The notes under the pieces were generated by a model. It was not told the origin of the DNA, searched no databases, and saw only the letters and a program-made list of their open reading frames with translations. From Streptomyces capillispiralis (GTDB lineage: Bacteria; Actinomycetota; Actinomycetes; Streptomycetales; Streptomycetaceae), in NCBI RefSeq assembly GCF_007829875.1, contig NZ_VIWV01000001.1:4992501-5056500 (forward strand): a stretch of DNA of 64,000 nt. Direction: 5' to 3'. Within the stretch, counting starts at the first letter, position 1, and each line of letters opens with the position of its first letter. Of the stretch, positions 58,691 to 64,000 are shown in pieces. The position numbers were made by a program, and so were the translations under genes.

Positions 58691-59520
58691 CCGCCGGCCT
58701 CGCGCGCTTCAGCATCAACCAGATGACGGTCAAGCAGCTCCCGCTGCCCGAACTCGTCGACGCCTGCCGCGAACTGGGCGTACCGGGCGTCGGCCTGTGG
58801 CGCGAGCCGGTCCAGGCGTACGGCGTGGAGGCCACCGCGAAGCTGGTGCGCGACGCGGGCCTGACGGTGACCACGCTGTGCCGCGGCGGATTCCTCACCG
58901 CGACCGACGCCGGTGAGCGGGCCGCCGCCCTGGCCGACAACCGGCGGGCCGTCGACGAGGCGGCCGCACTCGGCACCGACACCCTGGTCCTGGTCTCCGG
59001 CGGCCTGCCCGCCGGCTCCAAGGACCTGCACGGCGCCCGGGAGCGCATCGCGGACGCCCTCGCCGAACTCGGCCCCTACGCCGAGGACCACGGAGTGAGG
59101 CTGGCCATCGAGCCGCTCCACCCCATGTTCGCCTCCGACCGGTGCGTGGTCTCGACGCTCGCCCAGGCCCTGGACCTGGCGGAACGCTTCCCCGCCCACC
59201 AGGTCGGCGTCACCGTCGACACGTACCACATCTGGTGGGACGACACCGCGCCCGCGCAGATCGCCCGCGCCGGCGCCCAGGGCCGCATCCACACCTTCCA
59301 GCTCGCCGACTGGATCACCCCGCTGCCCGAGGGGGTCCTCAACGGCCGCGGCCAGATCGGCGACGGCGCGGTCGACATGCGGGAGTGGAAGGGGTACGTG
59401 GACGCGGCCGGCTACACCGGCGCCATCGAGGTCGAGCTGTTCAACGACACGCTGTGGGCCCGCGACGGACGCGCACTCCTCGCCGAGACGGCGGCACGGT
59501 TCGCCGAGCACGCGGGATGA
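58687..59520 (+). CDS. Sugar phosphate isomerase/epimerase (xylose isomerase-like TIM barrel)
   Basis: A 277-residue TIM-barrel protein. It starts VTAGLARFSINQMTVKQLPLPELVDACRELGVPGVGLWREPV. Metal-ligand positions are RLAIEPLHPMFASDRCV (Glu), VTVDTYHIWWDD (Asp/His), RIHTFQLADWI and GAIEVELFNDTLWAR (Glu). It is last in the operon and its GTG overlaps the DUF993 stop. It shares its fold, but not close sequence, with the protein at 53901. A role on the product of the oxidoreductase is likely; substrate unknown. Confidence 0.9.
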   Translation: MTAGLARFSINQMTVKQLPLPELVDACRELGVPGVGLWREPVQAYGVEATAKLVRDAGLTVTTLCRGGFLTATDAGERAAALADNRRAVDEAAALGTDTLVLVSGGLPAGSKDLHGARERIADALAELGPYAEDHGVRLAIEPLHPMFASDRCVVSTLAQALDLAERFPAHQVGVTVDTYHIWWDDTAPAQIARAGAQGRIHTFQLADWITPLPEGVLNGRGQIGDGAVDMREWKGYVDAAGYTGAIEVELFNDTLWARDGRALLAETAARFAEHAG

Positions 59521-59543
59521 GGTCCACCGCGCGCTGAGGCGCG

Positions 59544-59586
59544 GGGCACGTGCGTCCGGCCCCGGCGCGGCCGGGCGCACGTCCCC
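59544..59586. terminator. Bidirectional terminator between the sugar operon and the type VII locus
   Basis: An 18-bp near-perfect stem (16 of 18 paired; GGGCACGTGCGTCCGGCC) with a 7-nt loop between convergent stops at 59520 and 59605. Confidence 0.8.
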
Positions 59587-59604
59587 CGGGCGCGGAGCGT
59601 GCCG

Positions 59605-61014
59605 TCAGACCTCCGCCCCCGAGCCCGGCACACCGGCCCGCAGATGCGCCCCCAGACGGCGCAGCTCGACCAGGGCACCGGCGTCCGACCCGTCGCCCAG
59701 CGGGTAGTGCAGGGCCGGCTCGGAGGCGGGCCCCAGGACGACCGGCCGTACCGCGACGGGCGGGCGGCGGGCATGGGTGAGCCCGATGCCCCGCACGTCC
59801 CGCGCACCGAGCGTGAAGGCCACCGGGACGGGCGGCGCCTGGAGCACGGGCGCCGTGGTGAGGTCACGGGAGGCCCGCCGCACCGAGGCCAGCATCGTCG
59901 TCAGCCCGTGCTCCGCGACGAGACGCCCGGCGAGGGGCTCGATCGCCTCCAGGGGCGGTTCCTCGTCCTCCCCGTACCCGAGGGTGAGCGTCACGTCCTG
60001 CTCGACACCGGCGGTGGTCCGTGTGACCCGGATCCACGCCAGCGCGGGCCGGTCGGGGTGTCCGGTCACGATCAGATGGGTCGGCTCGGGGGCCCGGTCA
60101 CGGGCCAGGCCGGTCAGCCGGCGCGGCGACCAGGGCAGGTTGACCGGTTCCGCGGTGCCCCACCCGGTCGGCGCCGCGCCGGTGAGCGCACGCCAGGCCG
60201 TCTCGAGCGCTTCCCCCAGGACGGTGTCTTCGTGCGCGGGGAGCGTCGTACGGAACGCCACGACGAGCTGCCGGTCGCCCGACGGGGCCGTCCGGCCGAA
60301 CGCCTCGGCGACCGGGACCGTGCCGTCCTCCCCGGGCACGGGCGTGAACATCCCGTCCTGCCAGCGCAGCACCGCCCCCGACAGGCCGTCGTAGTAGCCC
60401 TGTGCCGGGTCCTGGACCACCCAGCGGTTGGGTACCTGGAGGAGCGTGGCGCGGGCCGGGGCACTGAGCCGGACGTGCGGCGGGGTGACGATCTGCAGGG
60501 CACGGTCCGACGCGGCGGTGTCGCGCAGCACCTCGGAGAGCCAGGTGGTCAGGGCCAGGACGGGCCGGTCGTACAGGACGACGGCCGTGCTGTCGGTGAG
60601 GACGTCCACGACCGGCTGTCCGTCGTCGGGCGCGACGGCCGTACGCACGTCCACGACCCCGGTGTCCGCCGCCGACTCGGGCCAGGTGCTGCCGCCCAGC
60701 AGCAGGGCGAGCCGCCCGCACACCGATCCCGCCAGCCGCTCGGCCCCGGGCACGGCGCCGGAGGCCCGGGCCTCGGTCCACCAGAACGGCACGGGCACCT
60801 CCCGCCCGAGCAGCCGTTCGGCCTCCCCGGGGACCTGGACCAGCAGCGGGGCCTCCACGGACACCAGGGGCCTGCCGTCCGGGGCGCACAGCCGCAGCAC
60901 CGCGCCCGCGGACCCGGCGGTCACGGCCGCCTCGGGCCCGCCCGCGTACAGGCCGGCCAGCAGGGCCCAGGTGTCCGGCATCTTCGGGGTCAGGGCGATG
61001 ACGTCCTTGGTCAC
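59605..61014 (-). CDS. DUF6177-type protein of a type VII secretion locus
   Basis: A 469-residue soluble protein that I match to the DUF6177 group found in Streptomyces ESX/type VII loci. Segments include VTKDVIALTPKMPDTWALLAGLYAGGPEAAV, VDVLTDSTAVVLYDRPVLALTTWLSEVL, LQVPNRWVVQDPAQGYYDGLSGAVLRW and ARDVRGIGLTHARRPPVAVRPVVLGPASEPALHYPLG. No transmembrane segment or catalytic motif is evident. The GTG at 61014 overlaps the eccC stop (GTGA), indicating a role in the same secretion system. Function unknown. Confidence 0.8.
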   Translation of the reverse strand: MTKDVIALTPKMPDTWALLAGLYAGGPEAAVTAGSAGAVLRLCAPDGRPLVSVEAPLLVQVPGEAERLLGREVPVPFWWTEARASGAVPGAERLAGSVCGRLALLLGGSTWPESAADTGVVDVRTAVAPDDGQPVVDVLTDSTAVVLYDRPVLALTTWLSEVLRDTAASDRALQIVTPPHVRLSAPARATLLQVPNRWVVQDPAQGYYDGLSGAVLRWQDGMFTPVPGEDGTVPVAEAFGRTAPSGDRQLVVAFRTTLPAHEDTVLGEALETAWRALTGAAPTGWGTAEPVNLPWSPRRLTGLARDRAPEPTHLIVTGHPDRPALAWIRVTRTTAGVEQDVTLTLGYGEDEEPPLEAIEPLAGRLVAEHGLTTMLASVRRASRDLTTAPVLQAPPVPVAFTLGARDVRGIGLTHARRPPVAVRPVVLGPASEPALHYPLGDGSDAGALVELRRLGAHLRAGVPGSGAEV

Positions 61015-64000
61015 GACTGCTCCTCCTCCTGCTCGGCTCCGGCGAGGGCGGTCTGGACGAGGCGGTGCTGCCGGCCGCGGCGGACCAGGGTGCCGCGCCC
61101 GGGCGGCTGCGCGGAGGCGTACAGGCCGGGGAAGAGCTGTCCCTCGGTGCGGTCGCCGGTCATCACCAGGGCGGTGGTGCCCGTCTCGCGCAGGGTGGTC
61201 AGCAGCGGCTCGTACAGCGCGCGGGAGGCTCCCGCGGCGCGCCGCGCCAGGACGAAGTGCAGCCCGATGTCCTGCGCGGAGGACACGTACGGCAGGAAGG
61301 GGGCGAGGGGCTGCTGTCCGGCGGTGGTGAGGATGTCGTAGTCGTCGACGAGGATGACGATCCGCGGGCCCCGGAAGGCGGGTTCGCCGGTCTCGGGCGC
61401 GTCCGGGTCGGCGGTCTCCGGCAGCCGCTTCCGCAGTTCGGCGGCGATGCCCTCGGAGAGGGCGGCGGCGAGCGTGGCGTTGTGGGCGTAGCCGCCCCGG
61501 TACGGCTCCGGGACGACGCCGCGCAGGCCGCGGCGCGGGTCGAAGACACCGAAGACCAGCTCGTCGTCGGAGTACCGCTCGACGAGCCCGGCGACGATCA
61601 GTTTCAGCAGGTTCGTCTTGCCGCACTCGTTGTCGCCGAGGACCAGCAGGTGCTGGTCGCCGCCGAAGAGGTCGAGCAGCACGGGGGCGAGGGCGTCCTG
61701 GTCGAGGCCGAGGGGTATCCGCCGCGGTTCGGCGGCCGGCGAGGGCAGCCGGGCCGCCGGCAGCCGGGCCGGCAGCACCCGCACCGGGGCGGCGGGTTCG
61801 CCGTGCCAGGTGGCGTGGACGGTCCGGGCCGCCTCGTCGAGGGCCGGGCCCAGGTCGCCGGTCGTGGGCGAGCCGTCGATACGGGGCAGGGCGGCCTGCG
61901 CGAACAGCTTGCCGTCGGTGAGCACCCGGCCGGGCACGTCCGGCGAGAGGGTCTCGGAGAGCTTGCGGTCGACGGAGGAGTCGGCGGGGTCGTTCAGGCG
62001 CAGCTCGACGCGGGTGCCGAAGAGCGACTGGGTGGCGATGCGGACGTCGTTCCAGCGCAGCATGCCCGCCACCACGTGGATGCCGTAGCCGCCGCCCCGC
62101 TTCAGCAGGTCGGCGACCGGCTCGTCGAGGTCGGCGAAGTCGTCGCGCAGCGCGCCGAAGCCGTCGATCACGAGGACGACGTCGGTGGAGCCGAGCTGTG
62201 GCAGCCGGCCCTGGGCGCGGAGCCGGCGGAGCTGGTCGACGGAGTCGATGCCGTGCTCCCGGAACACCGTCTCCCGTTCGTCGAGCATGGCGCGCACCTC
62301 GGCCACCGTGCGGGCCGCGCGCTCGCGGTCGGCCCGCACGGCGATCCCGCCGACGTGCGGCAGGGCGGCCGTCGCCGACAGGCCGCCACCGACCAGGTCC
62401 AGGCCGTACACGGCGACGTCGCGGGGCGTATGGGTGACCGCCAGGGACAGCACGAGGGTCCGCAGCAGCGTGGTCTTGCCGGACTGGGGGCCGCCGATCA
62501 CGGCCACGTGACCGCCGGCCGTGGTCAGGTCCAGCACCCACTGGCCCTGCCACTGGCGGGCCGGGTCGTCGAGCACGCCGAGCGGCACCCGCATCCCGCC
62601 GGTGGCGCGCGCCAGGTGCAGTCCGTGCTCGGAGACCCGGGCCGGCCCGGCGGCGGCGTCCAGGGTGACGGCGTCGGGCAGCGGGGGCAGCCAGATACGG
62701 CGCACGGCGGGGGCGGCGCCGGCGAGCCGGCCGACCATGAGGGACAGGACGGTCGGGCCGGTCTCCCGCCGGGTGGCGGCGGGTTCCTCCGCCGGCTCCT
62801 CGGTCCGCTCCGCGGTGTTGTACGCCGGGTAGGGCAGGGCGAGCGGCTCCTCGCCCCCCTGCTCGCGCGCCGTCGGGCCGCGGTGGGCGCCGGAGACGTA
62901 CCCGGCCTTGAACCGTTCGTAGGTGGAGGTGTCGACCTTGAGGTAGCCGAATCCGGGCAGGGGCGGCAGGTGGAAGGCGTCGGTGGTGTCGAGGACGGTG
63001 CGGGACTCGTCGGCGGAGAAGGTCCGCAGGCCCAGCCGGTACGACAGGTAGGTGTCCAGGCCCTTGAGCCTGCCGCCCTCGATGCGCTGGCTGGACAGCA
63101 GCAGATGGACGCCGATGGAGCGGCCGATGCGGCCGATGGACAGGAACAGGTCGATGAAGTCGGGCTTGGCGGTGAGGAGTTCACCGAACTCGTCGATGAC
63201 GACGAACAGGTGCGGCAGCGGTTCGAGGTCAGGCCTCCGCGTCGCGCGCAGCTCGGCGTAGTGACCGATGTCGGCGACGTTGCCGGCGTCCTTCAGGACC
63301 TGCTGGCGGCGTGTGACCTCGCCGGCGAGGCTGGTGTGGACGCGTTCGACGAGACCGGCCTGGTTCTCCAGGTTGGTGATCATCCCGGCGGTGTGGGGGA
63401 GTTCGGCGAAGGGGGCGAAGGTGGCGCCGCCCTTGTAGTCGACCAGGACGAGCGCCAGTTGCTCGGGGGAGTGGGTGGCGGCCAGGGCGAGGACGAGGGT
63501 GCGCAGCAGTTCGCTCTTGCCCGAACCGGTCGCGCCCACGCACAGTCCGTGCGGGCCCATGCCGAGTTGGGAGGACTCCTTCAGGTCCAGCAGGACCGGC
63601 TCGTGACGGTCGGTGACGCCGATGGGCACGCGGAGGAAGTCGCGTTCGCCGCGGGGCTTCCACAGCGTGGACAGGTCGGGGTCGGCGGGATCGGTGATGC
63701 CGAGGAGCGCGGGGAAGTCGACCGGCCCGGTGACGGGGCTTCCCTCGGCGGCGGACTCCGGGGACAGCCGCAGCGGGGCCAGCAGCCGGGCGAGGCCCTC
63801 CGCCCCGGCCGCGGTGATCGGGTCGACGGTGCCCTCGGCGGCGGTGACCGGTGCGGTGGTGCCCTCGTCGGCGGGACGCCGCAGGTCCTCGACGACCACC
63901 CGTTCGCCGTGGACGGTGATGCGCACGCTCACCTCGTCGGGCTCGTGGACCTGCTCCTGGAGCAGGTGCAGCACGGTGACCCCCATGTCCGGCAGGCCGA
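61011..64000 (-). CDS. eccC: EccC, type VII secretion ATPase (N-terminus outside window)
   Basis: The frame is open to the window edge; over 990 residues are visible. Three FtsK/SpoIIIE-type ATPase domains: Walker A1 VGATGSGKSELLRTL with VDYKGGATFAPF and Walker B FVVIDEFGELL; Walker A2 IGGPQSGKTTLLRTL with VLVIDGFGALR; Walker A3 LGDNECGKTNLLKLI with IVILVDDYDIL. Domains 2 and 3 lack the catalytic Glu after the Walker B Asp, as known for EccC, where substrate binding activates domain 1. It is the motor that exports WXG100 proteins. The membrane-anchoring N-terminal segment lies off-window. An ATG at 63986 is internal. Confidence 0.95.
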   Translation of the reverse strand, partial: GLPDMGVTVLHLLQEQVHEPDEVSVRITVHGERVVVEDLRRPADEGTTAPVTAAEGTVDPITAAGAEGLARLLAPLRLSPESAAEGSPVTGPVDFPALLGITDPADPDLSTLWKPRGERDFLRVPIGVTDRHEPVLLDLKESSQLGMGPHGLCVGATGSGKSELLRTLVLALAATHSPEQLALVLVDYKGGATFAPFAELPHTAGMITNLENQAGLVERVHTSLAGEVTRRQQVLKDAGNVADIGHYAELRATRRPDLEPLPHLFVVIDEFGELLTAKPDFIDLFLSIGRIGRSIGVHLLLSSQRIEGGRLKGLDTYLSYRLGLRTFSADESRTVLDTTDAFHLPPLPGFGYLKVDTSTYERFKAGYVSGAHRGPTAREQGGEEPLALPYPAYNTAERTEEPAEEPAATRRETGPTVLSLMVGRLAGAAPAVRRIWLPPLPDAVTLDAAAGPARVSEHGLHLARATGGMRVPLGVLDDPARQWQGQWVLDLTTAGGHVAVIGGPQSGKTTLLRTLVLSLAVTHTPRDVAVYGLDLVGGGLSATAALPHVGGIAVRADRERAARTVAEVRAMLDERETVFREHGIDSVDQLRRLRAQGRLPQLGSTDVVLVIDGFGALRDDFADLDEPVADLLKRGGGYGIHVVAGMLRWNDVRIATQSLFGTRVELRLNDPADSSVDRKLSETLSPDVPGRVLTDGKLFAQAALPRIDGSPTTGDLGPALDEAARTVHATWHGEPAAPVRVLPARLPAARLPSPAAEPRRIPLGLDQDALAPVLLDLFGGDQHLLVLGDNECGKTNLLKLIVAGLVERYSDDELVFGVFDPRRGLRGVVPEPYRGGYAHNATLAAALSEGIAAELRKRLPETADPDAPETGEPAFRGPRIVILVDDYDILTTAGQQPLAPFLPYVSSAQDIGLHFVLARRAAGASRALYEPLLTTLRETGTTALVMTGDRTEGQLFPGLYASAQPPGRGTLVRRGRQHRLVQTALAGAEQEEEQS

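Noticed and set aside
1..64000. Insertion sequences, integrase, phage or plasmid genes
   Set aside because: No transposase, integrase, terminal inverted repeats with target duplications or phage genes were recognised. The tRNA-His has no adjacent integrase or repeated 3' end.

Overview
The window is high-GC actinobacterial DNA and almost certainly from a Streptomyces chromosome. Supporting signs are the strong G/C third-position bias, many GTG starts, GTGA/ATGA stop-start overlaps, a desferrioxamine cluster, DmdR-type iron boxes, a DasR-type site, and an adpA (bldH) gene carrying one TTA codon next to orn. The order tRNA-His, orn, adpA, glmS, hexosaminidase, des cluster, acdH/acyl-CoA carboxylase genes matches, from memory, the S. 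coelicolor SCO2770-2793 neighbourhood.

Layout. 1-503: 3' end of a LacI-family regulator. 508-3044: tRNA-His, orn and adpA, with a strong hairpin between adpA and orn and a long adpA upstream region holding candidate AdpA sites and repeats. 3888-9325: universal stress protein, glmS, a small protein, a DUF4429/SHOCT protein, and a secreted GH20 hexosaminidase behind a DasR-like site. 9447-16573: desferrioxamine genes desD-C-B-A with desF and desE; both transcription units start at iron boxes, one inside a 31-bp perfect palindrome. 17135-25749: branched-chain acyl-CoA catabolism (acdH, HMG-CoA lyase, two carboxylase subunits, a divergent TetR regulator with a double operator), then a second acyl-CoA dehydrogenase and a thioesterase. 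26009-33336: secreted DUF4232 protein, phosphatase-like protein, PucR regulator, and a symporter/ureohydrolase/ThDP-enzyme operon that looks like arginine or guanidino-compound breakdown. 33664-46335: mostly secreted or exported functions (I36 inhibitor, endonuclease I, phytase-like esterase, fused double ABC exporter, S37 peptidase, lipoprotein, GH3 enzyme). 46674-48667: divergent LysR/EamA pair.

48803-53776 is a complete lasso peptide cluster on the minus strand in the order A-C-B1-B2-D. The precursor is a 36-residue gene easily missed by gene callers. Its leader has the YxxPxLxxxG...T signature and its predicted core is LGLFRGPERLIRLRFSL, a cationic 17-mer with a likely Leu1-Glu8 ring. This is the most interesting system in the window. 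The exporter gene ends in 27-bp tandem repeats and a 44-bp tandem duplication.

53901-59520 is an uncharacterised LacI-controlled sugar locus: two TIM-barrel isomerase/epimerases, a Gfo/Idh/MocA oxidoreductase and a DUF993 protein. It has two opposed copies of a 12-bp operator-like sequence and three 70-bp tandem repeats. 59605-64000 is the edge of a type VII secretion locus (DUF6177 protein and the C-terminal part of EccC).
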